Both the position numbers and the translations under genes were made by a program. From contig NZ_CP131913.1 of the NCBI RefSeq assembly GCF_030704205.1, forward strand, positions 2,604,001 through 2,668,000: a stretch of 64,000 nucleotides of DNA. Direction: 5' to 3'. Below, in pieces: positions 1 to 8,746 of the stretch (its first letter is position 1; each line of letters begins with the position of its first letter). The DNA is from Halomonas alkalicola. GTDB taxonomy: Bacteria > Pseudomonadota > Gammaproteobacteria > Pseudomonadales > Halomonadaceae. The notes beneath the pieces are model-generated. The model saw nothing but the letters and a program-made list of their open reading frames with translations, was not told where the DNA came from and made no database searches.

Positions 1-2052
1 CACCGCGCTCTCGCGCTCGGCCAGCCAGCCGCGCAGCGCGGCGGCGGCGCGCCGGGCGAGCTCGCCGGCGGCCTCTTCCCTGGCGCTCTCCAGGCGCAGC
101 AGCGCCAGGAAGCGGAAGGGGGGCAGGGCGGCGGCGCGGCGCTCCGCGAGCAGCTGCTCGGCCAGGGCGGCATAGCCCCGCTCGGCCAGCAGGCGCAGGT
201 GGGGGTCATCCGGGTGCATGGTCTGTACCAGCACCCGGCCGGGGTGGGCGGCGCGGCCGGCGCGGCCGGCCACCTGGACCAGCAGCTGGGCACTCTGCTC
301 CAGGGCGCGAAAGTCGCTGGCATAGAGGCCGGCGTCGGCGTTGACCACCACCACCAGGGTGACGTGGGGCAGGTGGTGGCCCTTGGCCAGCATCTGGGTG
401 CCCACCAGCAGGCAGGGCTCGCCTCGGCGCACCTCGGCCAGCGCCTGCTCGAAGGCGTCGCGGCGGCGGGTGCTGTCGCGGTCGATGCGGTGCACCGGCA
501 CCTTCGGGAAGAGGCCGGCCAGGGTCTCCTCGGTGCGTTCGGTGCCGCTGCCCAGGGGGCGCAGGTCGATGCTGCCGCACTGCGGGCAGCTATTCGGCAG
601 CGCCCGGCGGCGGTCGCAGTGGTGGCAGGCGAGCAGCGGCGGCTGGCGGTGCAGGGTCATGCGGGCGTCGCAGGCGTCGCACTCGGCCAGCCAGCCGCAG
701 GCGTGGCAGGCCAGGGTCGGCGCGAAGCCGCGGCGGTTGATGAACACCAGCACCTGGTGACCGGCGCCCAGGGTCTCGCGGATGGCGTCGAGCACTGGCG
801 GGATCAGGCCGCCCTGGCGGGGCCGGCCGCGCAGGTCGATCAGCTCCAGCCGGGCGGGGGCATGGCGGGTGGCGCGGCGGGTCAGCGGCAGATGGCGCCA
901 CTCGCCGCTGTGCGCCTTGGCCAGGCTCTCAAGCGAAGGGGTGGCACTGCCGAGCAGCAGCGGGATGCCGTGATGGTGGGCGCGGGCCACCGCCAGGTCC
1001 CGGGCGTGGTAGCGCAGGCCGTCCTGCTGCTTGTAGGAGCCGTCGTGCTCCTCGTCGACGATGATGGCGCCGGGGCGCGCCAGCGGGGTGAAGATCGCCG
1101 AGCGGGTGCCGATGACGATGGGCGCGCGGCCGCTGGCGGCGGCTTCCCAGGCGTCCAGCCGCTCGTGGTCGGTGAGGCCGGAGTGCAGGGCCACCACCGG
1201 CACCCGGAAGCGCTTGCGGAAGCGGGCCAGGGTCTGGGGGGTGAGGCCGATCTCCGGCACCAGCACCAGCGCCTGGCGCCCGCGCCCCACCACCGCCTCG
1301 ATCAGCTGCAGGTAGACCTCGGTCTTGCCGCTGCCGGTGACTCCCTCCAGCAGGCAGGGGTGATAGGCCTCCAGGCGCTCGTGCAGGGCGGCCAGCGCCG
1401 TGGCCTGCTCGCGGTTGAGGGGCAGGGCAGGGGCAGGCTCCGCCAGCAGCTGGTCGGCGTCTGGCCGGGAGCGGGCGGTGAGCGGCTCCTCGCGGGACGC
1501 CACCAGCCCCTTGGCGGCCAGGGCCCTGAGCTGGTCGCGGGAAAATGACTGGGCCAGGATCGCCTGGGCGGCCAGGCCGTGGGGGTGCTGGGCGAGCATC
1601 GCCAGCAGCTCGGCCTGGCGCGGGGCGCGTGACAGGGACTCGGGGGGCGCGTCACGGCCCGCGGCGGTGAGCTGCCAGCGCTCCCGGGTACGCCCCTCCA
1701 GGGCGCGACCCTGGCGCAGCAGCACCGGCATGGCCTGGTGCAGGGTGTCCCCCAGGGAGTGCTGGTAATAGCGGGCGGTGAAGCGGCACAGCCACAGCCA
1801 GTCGGCGGGCAGCGGTGCGGCGTCCAGGCAGGCGGCGACGGGCCTGAGCTCGGCCAGCGGCAGCTCGCTGCGCTCGCGGCACTCCATCACCACGCCGACC
1901 ACCTCGCGCCGCCCGAAGGGCACCCTCACGCGCAGCCCCGGGGCCCAGCCGCCGGGCGGCGGCGCACCGGCAGGGCGATAGTCGAACAGTCGGCGCAGCG
2001 GCGAGGGAACCGCGACGCCCAGCACGCGCGGGGGCGGAGTCGAGATGGGCAA
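1..2052 (-). CDS. priA: Primosomal protein N' (PriA helicase), 3' end outside window
   Basis: PriA is the 3'-5' DNA helicase that restarts stalled replication forks by loading the primosome. 684 codons are visible, and a typical PriA is about 730, so only the extreme C-terminus is missing. The N-terminal fork-binding domain reads LGVAVPSPLRRLFDY. Walker A is GVTGSGKTEV with its Lys near residue 243, the DEEH box lies near plus-strand 1030-1060, and paired zinc-binding Cys motifs (CxxC, e.g. CPQCG) lie near 570-700. The start is inferred to be a TTG at 2050-2052, because GGAGG sits 4-5 bases ahead and no ATG occurs in frame between it and the conserved N-terminus. The gene is divergent from rpmE; the -35 of the rpmE promoter abuts this start. 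Family assignment is secure; the TTG start is likely. Confidence 0.95.
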   Translation of the reverse strand, partial: MPISTPPPRVLGVAVPSPLRRLFDYRPAGAPPPGGWAPGLRVRVPFGRREVVGVVMECRERSELPLAELRPVAACLDAAPLPADWLWLCRFTARYYQHSLGDTLHQAMPVLLRQGRALEGRTRERWQLTAAGRDAPPESLSRAPRQAELLAMLAQHPHGLAAQAILAQSFSRDQLRALAAKGLVASREEPLTARSRPDADQLLAEPAPALPLNREQATALAALHERLEAYHPCLLEGVTGSGKTEVYLQLIEAVVGRGRQALVLVPEIGLTPQTLARFRKRFRVPVVALHSGLTDHERLDAWEAAASGRAPIVIGTRSAIFTPLARPGAIIVDEEHDGSYKQQDGLRYHARDLAVARAHHHGIPLLLGSATPSLESLAKAHSGEWRHLPLTRRATRHAPARLELIDLRGRPRQGGLIPPVLDAIRETLGAGHQVLVFINRRGFAPTLACHACGWLAECDACDARMTLHRQPPLLACHHCDRRRALPNSCPQCGSIDLRPLGSGTERTEETLAGLFPKVPVHRIDRDSTRRRDAFEQALAEVRRGEPCLLVGTQMLAKGHHLPHVTLVVVVNADAGLYASDFRALEQSAQLLVQVAGRAGRAAHPGRVLVQTMHPDDPHLRLLAERGYAALAEQLLAERRAAALPPFRFLALLRLESAREEAAGELARRAAAALRGWLAERESAV

Positions 2053-2081
2053 TTGGCCTCCGGGATTGGCTCTGCTAGAAT
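2053..2081 (+). promoter_or_regulatory. Candidate sigma-70 promoter of rpmE
   Basis: A -35 element TTGGCC (2053-2058) is followed after exactly 17 bp by an extended -10, TGC-TAGAAT (hexamer 2076-2081). It points toward rpmE and leaves a leader of about 150 nt. Spacing and the extended -10 make it convincing by eye; no transcription start is known. Confidence 0.6.
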
Positions 2082-2241
2082 GCTGCGCCTCCCTGCCTGC
2101 CGAGTTCGGCCAGGGCGGAACGACCGGTTTGCACTCGCGCTTGCGGTCTACGTGACCATCAGTCAGCGCGACCGATAGACAACCCGTATGCGGTGCCTGG
2201 CAGCAGATCAGGTGGCGGCATGCAGCTCAACGAGGCTCAAG

Positions 2242-2454
2242 ATGAAACAAGGTATCCATCCCGAATACAAGACGGTCAACGCGACCTGCTCCTGTGGCGC
2301 CAGCTTCCAGGTGGGCTCCACCTCCGGCCACGACTTCTCCCTGGACGTCTGCTCCCAGTGCCACCCCTTCTACACCGGCAAGCAGAAGCAGGCGACCACC
2401 GGTGGTCGCGTCGAGCGCTTCAACAAGCGTTTCGGTGCCGCGATCAAGCGCTGA
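2242..2454 (+). CDS. rpmE: 50S ribosomal protein L31 (zinc-containing form)
   Basis: A 70-residue protein of the large ribosomal subunit starting [12 protein letters not shown]. It keeps the zinc ligands of the C+ form: Cys16, Cys18, Cys37 and Cys40 (CSC and CSQCH). It is therefore the zinc-replete paralogue and not the zinc-free rpmE2/YkgM type. The ATG at 2242 was chosen over the upstream in-frame ATG at 2188 because the family begins at MK-x-GIHP. It stands alone between priA (divergent) and maeB and is followed by a hairpin with a T-run. Confidence 0.97.
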   Translation: MKQGIHPEYKTVNATCSCGASFQVGSTSGHDFSLDVCSQCHPFYTGKQKQATTGGRVERFNKRFGAAIKR

Positions 2455-2480
2455 TCGCCCAGGCGTTCCCCGGACCGTCG

Positions 2481-2510
2481 AAAAACCCGCCCATCGTGGC
2501 GTGTTTTTTT
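2481..2510 (+). terminator. Rho-independent terminator after rpmE
   Basis: A short GC stem (CGCC/GGCG, plus an outer C-G pair across one mismatch) is flanked by AAAAA on the left and seven T on the right. It lies 27 bp after the rpmE stop. Confidence 0.65.
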
Positions 2511-2537
2511 CATGCTGGGTGCTGTGATAAGGGATGG

Positions 2538-2563
2538 CTTATGGCTGGCTCGCCAGGCATAAG
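2538..2563. promoter_or_regulatory. 26-bp dyad upstream of maeB (possible operator)
   Basis: CTTATG-g-CTGGC-tc-GCCAG-g-CATAAG is an inverted repeat with one mismatched pair, about 130 bp before the malic enzyme start and without a T-run. Symmetry and position fit a repressor or activator site. The regulator is unknown. Confidence 0.35.
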
Positions 2564-2691
2564 TTGCAGCAAATGGCTGCCATCGGCGTCAAACGAGCGT
2601 ACAAAAGGCGAGAAAACCGCGAGACTTGAGCGGTGGAAGGTTTTTCTATATCGTGGGCGGACGATTTCACCCTGACCGGAACCCACCCTCT

Positions 2692-3960
2692 ATGAGTGAT
2701 GCAAGACAGGCCGCGCTGGACTATCACGCCAAGCCCATCCCCGGAAAGCTCTCCATCGAGCTGACCAAGCCCACCGCTACCGCCAAGGACCTCGCCCTGG
2801 CCTACAGCCCGGGCGTGGCCGAGCCGTGCCGCGAGATCGCTCGCGACCCCGAGAACGCCTACCGCTACACCGGCAAGGGCAACCTGGTGGCGGTGATCTC
2901 CGATGGCAGCGCCATCCTGGGGCTGGGCAATCTGGGCGCCCTGGCCAGCAAGCCGGTCATGGAGGGCAAGGGCGTGCTGTTCAAGCGCTTTGCCGGCATC
3001 AACTCCGTGGACATTGAGGTCAACTCCGAGAGCCCCCAGGCCTTCATCGACACCGTGGCGCGCATCGCCGATACCTGGGGCGGCATCAACCTCGAGGATA
3101 TCAAGGCGCCGGAGTGCTTCGAGATCGAGCAGGCGCTGATCGAGCAGTGCAGCATCCCGGTCTTCCACGATGACCAGCACGGTACCGCCATCGTGACCGC
3201 GGCGGGCATGCTCAACGCCCTGGAGATCGCCGGCAAGCGCCTCGAGGACGCCAGCATCGTCTGCATGGGTGCCGGCGCTGCGGCCATTGCCTGCATGAAG
3301 CTGCTGGTGGCCTGCGGTGCGCGTGCCGAGAACCTCGTGATGCTCGACCGCAAGGGCGTGATCCACACCGGTCGCGAGGATCTCAACCCCTACAAGGCGA
3401 TGTTCGCCGTTGACACCGACAAGCGCACCCTGGATGACGCCATCGATGGCGCAGACGTCTTCGTCGGACTCTCCGGCCCCGGCCTGATGAGCGCCGACCA
3501 CATCCGCAAGATGGCGCCCAACCCGGTGGTCTTCGCCTGCACCAACCCGGACCCGGAGATCCACCCCGACCTGGCCCGCGAAGTGCGCCCCGACGTGATC
3601 ATGGCCACCGGCCGCTCGGACTACCCGAACCAGGTCAACAACGTACTGGGCTTCCCCTTCATCTTCCGCGGTGCCCTGGACGTGCGTGCCACCCGCATCA
3701 ACGAGGAGATGAAGGTGGCCGCGGTTCACGCCCTGAAGGACCTGGCCCGCGAGCCGGTGCCCCAGGAGGTGCTGGATGCCTACGAGAAGAGCGAGATGAG
3801 CTTCGGCCGCGAGTACATCATCCCCACCCCGGTGGATGTGCGCCTGCTGGAGAGGATCACCTCCGCGGTAGCCCAGGCGGCGGTGGATTCCGGCGTGGCG
3901 CGTCGGCCCTACCCCTCCCACTATCCGCTGAAGAGCGTGGACGACGTTTACGGCGTGTAA
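2692..3960 (+). CDS. maeB: Malic enzyme, short form without phosphotransacetylase domain
   Basis: Oxidative decarboxylation of malate to pyruvate with reduction of NAD(P)+, in the cytosol. The protein has 422 residues. An N-terminal malic domain carries a Tyr near 38 (AYSPGV), a catalytic-type Lys near 93 (EGKGVLFK) and metal ligands LEDIKAP (near 135) and DDQHGT (160-165). A Rossmann domain follows with GAGAAA at 193-198. E. coli MaeB is about 760 residues because of an extra C-terminal phosphotransacetylase-like domain, which is absent here. The ATG at 2692 starts the conserved [12 protein letters not shown]; the longer in-frame start at 2626 has no matching sequence. NADP preference is assumed from the family. 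A 14-bp tandem duplication covers the stop codon. Confidence 0.93.
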   Translation: MSDARQAALDYHAKPIPGKLSIELTKPTATAKDLALAYSPGVAEPCREIARDPENAYRYTGKGNLVAVISDGSAILGLGNLGALASKPVMEGKGVLFKRFAGINSVDIEVNSESPQAFIDTVARIADTWGGINLEDIKAPECFEIEQALIEQCSIPVFHDDQHGTAIVTAAGMLNALEIAGKRLEDASIVCMGAGAAAIACMKLLVACGARAENLVMLDRKGVIHTGREDLNPYKAMFAVDTDKRTLDDAIDGADVFVGLSGPGLMSADHIRKMAPNPVVFACTNPDPEIHPDLAREVRPDVIMATGRSDYPNQVNNVLGFPFIFRGALDVRATRINEEMKVAAVHALKDLAREPVPQEVLDAYEKSEMSFGREYIIPTPVDVRLLERITSAVAQAAVDSGVARRPYPSHYPLKSVDDVYGV

Positions 3961-3976
3961 CGTACGGCGTGTAACG
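3949..3976 (+). repeat. 14-bp tandem duplication over the maeB stop codon
   Basis: TACGGCGTGTAACG occurs twice head to tail (3949-3962 and 3963-3976), followed by further TACG echoes. The first copy includes the TAA stop of maeB. The unit is not a multiple of three, so the second copy lies entirely downstream of the coding region. Confidence 0.9.
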
Positions 3977-4000
3977 TACGTACGGCTCATCAGCCTCCGC

Positions 4001-4030
4001 GACGCCGGCCCTCGGGCCGGCGTCTTCGTG
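4001..4030 (+). terminator. Terminator hairpin between maeB and the convergent DUF481 gene
   Basis: A perfect 11-bp stem GACGCCGGCCC/GGGCCGGCGTC with a 2-base loop, then TTCGTG. The T-tract is weak, but the stem is strong and the two flanking genes converge on it. Confidence 0.6.
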
Positions 4031-4047
4031 TCTGGGGGTTGGGGCGC

Positions 4048-4797
4048 CTACCAGCTGTAGAGCAGCGAGGCGCTGGTGGTGTGGTCGGTGCGCGCCTCGG
4101 CGCCCTCCGGGGGCTGCGAGTTGCGCTTGATCTCGTGGGAGAGGCGCAGCGCCAGGCGCGAGTTGAACCGCGCGGTCAGCGAGGAGAGCGAGCGGGAGGT
4201 GGTGTTGTCGTCGGTGGCTTCCACCGAGAGCTCCTGCTTGAGGGTGGTGGTCTCGGTGGCCTCGAGGTGCCAGTCCAGGGCCCCGTAGGCCACGGCGAGG
4301 GAGGCGTCGGGCTCGGTATCGATGCGGTCGCGGCGATAGCCGGGGCCGGCCTCCAGCGAGAGCCGATGGCGCTCGCCCTCGATCAGGTCGCGGCCGTAGC
4401 CGGCGATGGCGGCCAGCTGCTGGTCGTAGCCGCTGAAGCGATCCTTCTCCCAGCGGGCGAAGCCGAACAGGTAGTGGGGGCCCTCCAGGTCGTAGCGTTC
4501 GCGCCCGGTCAGGCGATACTGTTCGGCGCTGGCCTCGCCGTCCCGGGAGACGTGGCGCACCTCGCCGCGCAGCAGATGGGTCCAGCGATCACGCCACCAG
4601 GTCAGCTGGCTCTTGCCGATCAGGGTCTGGCTGTCGGTATTGCCGGCGAGGTGGGTATAGCCGAGCTCGGCCTCGCCGCTGAAGCCGTGGGGCGTCTCGT
4701 CGATGGGCGGCGGGGCGTAGAAGGGGCTGGCGAGGGTGGCGCCGCTGGCGGCTAACCCCAGCGCCAGGATCATCAGGCGGCTGGCAAGGTGTGGCAT
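4048..4797 (-). CDS. DUF481 family outer-membrane protein (YdiY-like)
   Basis: 249 residues. A signal peptide (residues 1 to about 28, cleavage near TLAS) is followed by a series of alternating amphipathic strands ending in LLYSW. A terminal aromatic residue is typical of outer-membrane beta-barrels. The pattern (GEAELGYTHLAGNTD near the start, then LSHEIKRNS-x-P near the end) is that of the DUF481/YdiY family, sometimes described as salt-induced outer-membrane proteins; the biochemical role is unknown. The ATG at 4797 is preferred over the one two codons upstream because GGGG then sits at a usable distance. It lies 101 bp downstream of mrcA on the same strand. Confidence 0.82.
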   Translation of the reverse strand: MPHLASRLMILALGLAASGATLASPFYAPPPIDETPHGFSGEAELGYTHLAGNTDSQTLIGKSQLTWWRDRWTHLLRGEVRHVSRDGEASAEQYRLTGRERYDLEGPHYLFGFARWEKDRFSGYDQQLAAIAGYGRDLIEGERHRLSLEAGPGYRRDRIDTEPDASLAVAYGALDWHLEATETTTLKQELSVEATDDNTTSRSLSSLTARFNSRLALRLSHEIKRNSQPPEGAEARTDHTTSASLLYSW

Positions 4798-4898
4798 GGG
4801 CATCCCCAGATGTCCGGTGAGTGGATCCCAGCGGGTGTGGCATCGGGGTGCGAGAGAGGGGGGGGCGGCATCCTTGCCGCCCCGGCAGGCAGCACTAA

Positions 4899-7427
4899 CT
4901 AGAAGATCGCCTCGTAGGCGCCGGTGCCCTGGGAGCCGCTGTGCTGCTCCACTTCGCGCTCGACGCGCTGCGGCTGGAAGCTGGGCAGGTGATCCGGATG
5001 GAAGAGCTCGCTGATGCCGCCGCCGTGGCCGTCGGGCAGCAGGCGGCCGCTGTCCGGGTCGACCCGGGCGGTGACCAGGCTGGCGGGCCGCGGATGCTTC
5101 GCCTCGGGACGGCCCTCCAGGGCGTCCCCCATGAAGTCGATCCAGATCGGCAGGGCCGCATTGGCGCCGTACTCGGCGATGGTCTCGTTGTTGTCCTTGC
5201 CGACCCAGACGGTGACGGCCAGGTCGGCGTTGTAGCCGGCGAACCAGGCGTCGCGCTGGTTGTTGGTGGTGCCGGTCTTGCCGACGATATCGCCACGGCC
5301 CAGCGACTGGGCGGCGCGGCCGGTGCCGCTGTCGATCACGTCGCGCAGCATGTCGGTCAGGATGTAGGCGGACATCGGGTCGACCACGCGCGGTGCCACC
5401 GGGTGGAGCCGGCCGTCGATCTCCACCTCGGTCTGGCCGTTGGAGCACTCGCGGCACACCACCATGGGGGTGGCCTCCTCGATCAGCCGCTCGTCGTCGC
5501 CGCGGGTGACACGTTCGATGAACCAGGGAGCGACCTGGTAGCCGCCGTTGGCCAGCACCGCATAGGCGTTGGTCATCTCCAGCGGGGTCAGGTCGGCGCT
5601 GCCCAGCGCCAGGGAGAGCCCCCGGGGCAGGCGTGAGCTGGCGAAGCCGAAGCCCTCCAGGAAGTCGATGGTGGCATCGAGCCCCACCTCCTGCAGCACC
5701 CGGATGGTCACCAGGTTGCGCGAACGGGCGAGCGCCACCCGCAGGCGGGTCGGGCCGAGGAAGTCGCCGCTGGCATTGACCGGCCGCCACAGCTCGCTGC
5801 TGCCGTCCTGGACCACCACCGGGGCATCGTTGACCACGCTGGCCGCGGTCATCAGGCCGCTGTCCAGGGCCGCCAGGTAGATGAACGGCTTGAAGATCGA
5901 GCCCGACTGGCGCTGTGCCTGTACGGCGCGGTTGAACTTGCTGGCCTGGAAGCTGAAGCCGCCCTGCAGCGCCAGGATGGCGCCGGTGTCGGGGTGCATC
6001 ACCACCAGGGAGCCTTCGGCGTCCGGGCGCTGGGCCAGGCGCAGGCTGCCGTCCTCGCGCTCCAGCACGCGGACCAGGTCGCCGCGGCTGGCGATCTCGG
6101 CGGCGGAGCCGGGCTCGGGGCCGCGGGCCCGCGGGCTGCGGTAGGCCCGCGCCCAGGAGAGCCCGTCCCAGGCGATGGTGCGCACTTCGCCGCCGCGGGT
6201 CAGCACGCGCATCTCGCGACCGCTGCTCTCCACCACGATGGCCGGCTGCAGCGGGCCGAGGCCAGCGGTGCGCTCCAGCACCTGAACCCAGTTGCTGACA
6301 TCGCCCTCGATGCCCTCGATCTCGGTCTGGCTGCGCTCGGCGGCGCGCTGGGCGGTCTCCAGGATCTCGGGGGACTCGTCGAGCTCCTCCTCCAGGCCGC
6401 GACGGTCGGTGCGCGCCTGGGCCTCCACGAGGCTCGCGGGAAGGTCGCGCTGCTCGGCGCCGCGCCACCCGTGGCGGGTGTCGTAGGCGATCAGGCCGTC
6501 GGCCAGGGCGCGGCGGGCGAAGGGCTGCAGCTCGCCGTCCAGGGTGGTGTGGATGCGGTAGCCGCCGGTGTAGGCCTCCTCGCCGAAGCGCTCCACGGCG
6601 AACTGGCGGGCCATCTCCGCCACGTAGTCGGCGTCCACCTCGGTCTGGGCCACGTAGCGGCGGGCGGTGATCGGCGCCTGGACCGCCTCGTCGTAGGCGG
6701 CCTGGTCAATATGGCCCAGCTGGCGCATGCGGTAGAGGATCCAGTTGCGGCGGATCAGCGAGCGCTCCGGGTTGGCCAGCGGGTTGAAGGCCGACGGCGC
6801 CTTGGGCAGGCCGGCAATCATCGCCTTCTCGGCCAGGGTCAGCTCGGACAGCGGGCGGTTGTAGTAGGTCTCGGCGGCGGCGGCGATGCCATAGGCGCGG
6901 TTGCCGAGGAAGATCTTGTTGACGTAGAGCTCGAAGATCTCCTCCTTGGTGAGCACCTGCTCCATCTGCAGGGCCAGCAGGATCTCTCGGATCTTGCGGG
7001 TGAAGGTGCGGTCCAGTGTCAGCAGGTAGTTGCGCGCCACCTGCATGGTGATGGTGGAACCGCCCGACTGGATCTCGCCGCCGCTGGAGGCGAGCTCCAC
7101 GGCGGCGCGCGCCAGGCCTCTGGGGTCGACGCCGCGGTGCTCGAAGAAATTGGCGTCCTCGGCGGCCAGCAGTGCCTGGATGAAGTCACCGGGGATCTCG
7201 TCGAACTCCACCGGCATACGACGCTCCTCGCCGAACTCGCCGATCAGCTTGCCGTCGCGGGTGAAGATACGCAGCGGGGAGTGCAGCTCGAAGTCCTGAA
7301 GCTGGCGCACATCGGGCAGCCCGGGGGCAAAGTAGAGCGCGGCGCCCACCACGCCCAGGGTCACGGCCGCGGTGAGGGACACCAGCAGCCAGACCAGGGA
7401 AAAGAACAGGGTTCTGATAAACGTCAT
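4899..7427 (-). CDS. mrcA: Penicillin-binding protein 1A, bifunctional glycosyltransferase/transpeptidase
   Basis: Class A PBP that polymerises and cross-links peptidoglycan at the inner-membrane surface. 842 residues, normal for the family. A membrane anchor spans about residues 8-33. The GT51 domain has the EDANFFEHRG motif with catalytic Glu90. A PBP1A-type OB/insert region lies near 320-450. The transpeptidase domain has SIFK with nucleophile Ser510, SRN at 569-571 and KTGTT at 717-721, so all three penicillin-binding motifs are intact. It is divergent from pilM across a 257-bp gap, the same neighbourhood (ponA-pilMNOPQ) known in Pseudomonas. Confidence 0.97.
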   Translation of the reverse strand: MTFIRTLFFSLVWLLVSLTAAVTLGVVGAALYFAPGLPDVRQLQDFELHSPLRIFTRDGKLIGEFGEERRMPVEFDEIPGDFIQALLAAEDANFFEHRGVDPRGLARAAVELASSGGEIQSGGSTITMQVARNYLLTLDRTFTRKIREILLALQMEQVLTKEEIFELYVNKIFLGNRAYGIAAAAETYYNRPLSELTLAEKAMIAGLPKAPSAFNPLANPERSLIRRNWILYRMRQLGHIDQAAYDEAVQAPITARRYVAQTEVDADYVAEMARQFAVERFGEEAYTGGYRIHTTLDGELQPFARRALADGLIAYDTRHGWRGAEQRDLPASLVEAQARTDRRGLEEELDESPEILETAQRAAERSQTEIEGIEGDVSNWVQVLERTAGLGPLQPAIVVESSGREMRVLTRGGEVRTIAWDGLSWARAYRSPRARGPEPGSAAEIASRGDLVRVLEREDGSLRLAQRPDAEGSLVVMHPDTGAILALQGGFSFQASKFNRAVQAQRQSGSIFKPFIYLAALDSGLMTAASVVNDAPVVVQDGSSELWRPVNASGDFLGPTRLRVALARSRNLVTIRVLQEVGLDATIDFLEGFGFASSRLPRGLSLALGSADLTPLEMTNAYAVLANGGYQVAPWFIERVTRGDDERLIEEATPMVVCRECSNGQTEVEIDGRLHPVAPRVVDPMSAYILTDMLRDVIDSGTGRAAQSLGRGDIVGKTGTTNNQRDAWFAGYNADLAVTVWVGKDNNETIAEYGANAALPIWIDFMGDALEGRPEAKHPRPASLVTARVDPDSGRLLPDGHGGGISELFHPDHLPSFQPQRVEREVEQHSGSQGTGAYEAIF

Positions 7428-7574
7428 GAAAGGGCGGTATCCGTGCAGGGAACTGGAGCGTCGCGAAGAGGACGGGTCGGGGCGACTGAGACGCCATTAT
7501 AGGAATCCAGGCGCAGGGTCACCAGCGTTGAGGGTGCAGGTTTGCGGCTAGCCGTGTGAGATTCAGCAATATCA

Positions 7575-7591
7575 TGTAACCTCTGCTTACA
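7575..7591. promoter_or_regulatory. TGTAA-N7-TTACA dyad between mrcA and pilM
   Basis: A perfect 5-bp inverted repeat with a 7-bp centre, in the shared promoter region of the cell-wall gene and the pilus operon. It resembles a GacA box (TGTAAG-N6-CTTACA) but is one base shorter between the half-sites. Treated as an unassigned operator-like site. Confidence 0.3.
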
Positions 7592-7684
7592 GGGGCTAGA
7601 CCGCGGGGCTCAGACTCTTCCTATTGCGAGGGGTGAGCGAAATAACAAGCGGTCATTCGCATGGATCAGCAGGGGCGGACCGAG

Positions 7685-8746
7685 ATGCGATTCAGAGCAT
7701 CCAGCAAGGGACTGATCGGTGTCGATATCACCTCGGCAACCGTCAAGCTCGTGGAACTCAGGCGTGCTGGCGCCAGCTACCAGGTCGAGAGCTACGCGGT
7801 GCGGCCGCTGCGCGAGGACGCCGTGGTCGAGCGTCGCATCCAGGACATGGGGGAGGTGGTCGATGCCCTCTCCCGGGCGGTCCAGCAGGCCAAGCCGCAT
7901 ACCCGCCGCGCCGCGGTCGCGGTACCTGCCAGCGCGGCCATCACCAAGACGCTGACGCTGCCGGCCTCGCTCAGCGATGATGAGATCGAGGCGCGCATTC
8001 AGCTTGATTCAGACAAGCACATCCCCTTTCCGTTCAGTGAGGTTGCCTTCGACTTCCAGCGGCTGGGCCTCAATGCCCGCTACGCCGACCAGCAGGACGT
8101 GCTGCTGGTGGCCTGTCGGCAGCAGGATGTCAGCCAGCTGACCGATGCCGTGCTGCAGGCGGGGCTGACCCCCGAGGCGGTGGATGTCGAGACCTTCGCC
8201 ATGGAGCGCGCCTTCACCGAGGTGCGCCATCAGCTGCCCGCCTCCTCCGGCGAGGAGGACTGCGTGGCCCTGGTGGATATCGGCGCCACCATGAACACCT
8301 TTCACGTGCTGCGCGAGGGGCGTGTGGTCTACAGCCGCGACACCGTATTCGGTGGTCGCCAGCTCACCGAGGAGATCCGCAACCGCTACGGCCTGAGCCT
8401 CGACGAGGCGGGCCTGGCCAAGAAGCGCGGCGGCCTGCCCGAGGACTATCCGCGCAGCGTGCTCGGCCCCTTCCTGGATACCCTGGAGCAGCAGGTCGGG
8501 CGCTCCCTGCAGCTCTACTACACCGCCGGTCGCAAGCAGGAGGTGCGTCGCATGGTGCTGGCCGGCGGCACCAGCATGCTGCCCGGCCTGGCCGAGCGAC
8601 TGGCCCAGGAGAGCGGCATGGAGGTCTCCATCGCCAATCCCCTGGCGCGGATGAAGGTCAACAGCCGCATCGATGTCCAGACGCTCTCCGGTGATGCCCC
8701 GGCGCTGCTTGCCGCCTGCGGCCTGGCAATGAGGTCCCGCCCATGA
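7685..8746 (+). CDS. pilM: Type IV pilus assembly protein PilM
   Basis: Cytoplasmic actin-like protein (353 residues) of the type IV pilus alignment complex. It binds the N-terminal tail of PilN and connects the inner-membrane PilN/PilO pair to the motor. The sequence shows an FtsA/PilM fold: GVDITSATVKLVEL at the start, DIGATMNTFHV mid-protein (phosphate-binding style loop) and LAGGTSMLPGL near the end. The ATG at 7685 (MRFRASSKG) has GGGG upstream and gives the usual length; an in-frame ATG at 7661 would add 8 residues. First gene of pilMNOPQ; its stop overlaps the pilN start by 4 bp. Confidence 0.94.
   Translation: MRFRASSKGLIGVDITSATVKLVELRRAGASYQVESYAVRPLREDAVVERRIQDMGEVVDALSRAVQQAKPHTRRAAVAVPASAAITKTLTLPASLSDDEIEARIQLDSDKHIPFPFSEVAFDFQRLGLNARYADQQDVLLVACRQQDVSQLTDAVLQAGLTPEAVDVETFAMERAFTEVRHQLPASSGEEDCVALVDIGATMNTFHVLREGRVVYSRDTVFGGRQLTEEIRNRYGLSLDEAGLAKKRGGLPEDYPRSVLGPFLDTLEQQVGRSLQLYYTAGRKQEVRRMVLAGGTSMLPGLAERLAQESGMEVSIANPLARMKVNSRIDVQTLSGDAPALLAACGLAMRSRP

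Noticed and set aside
199..1548. 449-codon plus-strand open frame
   Set aside because: Antisense shadow of priA. The Gly/Ala/Gln/Val-rich translation has no family features, while the minus strand shows Walker A, DEEH and zinc motifs.
2053..2241. Possible extra small gene upstream of rpmE
   Set aside because: Explained by the promoter and leader of rpmE; no ribosome site with a plausible protein.
4048..6468. One long minus-strand frame covering the DUF481 gene and part of mrcA
   Set aside because: Only its last 249 codons are protein-like. The rest is an out-of-frame read of mrcA, which has its own well-supported frame.
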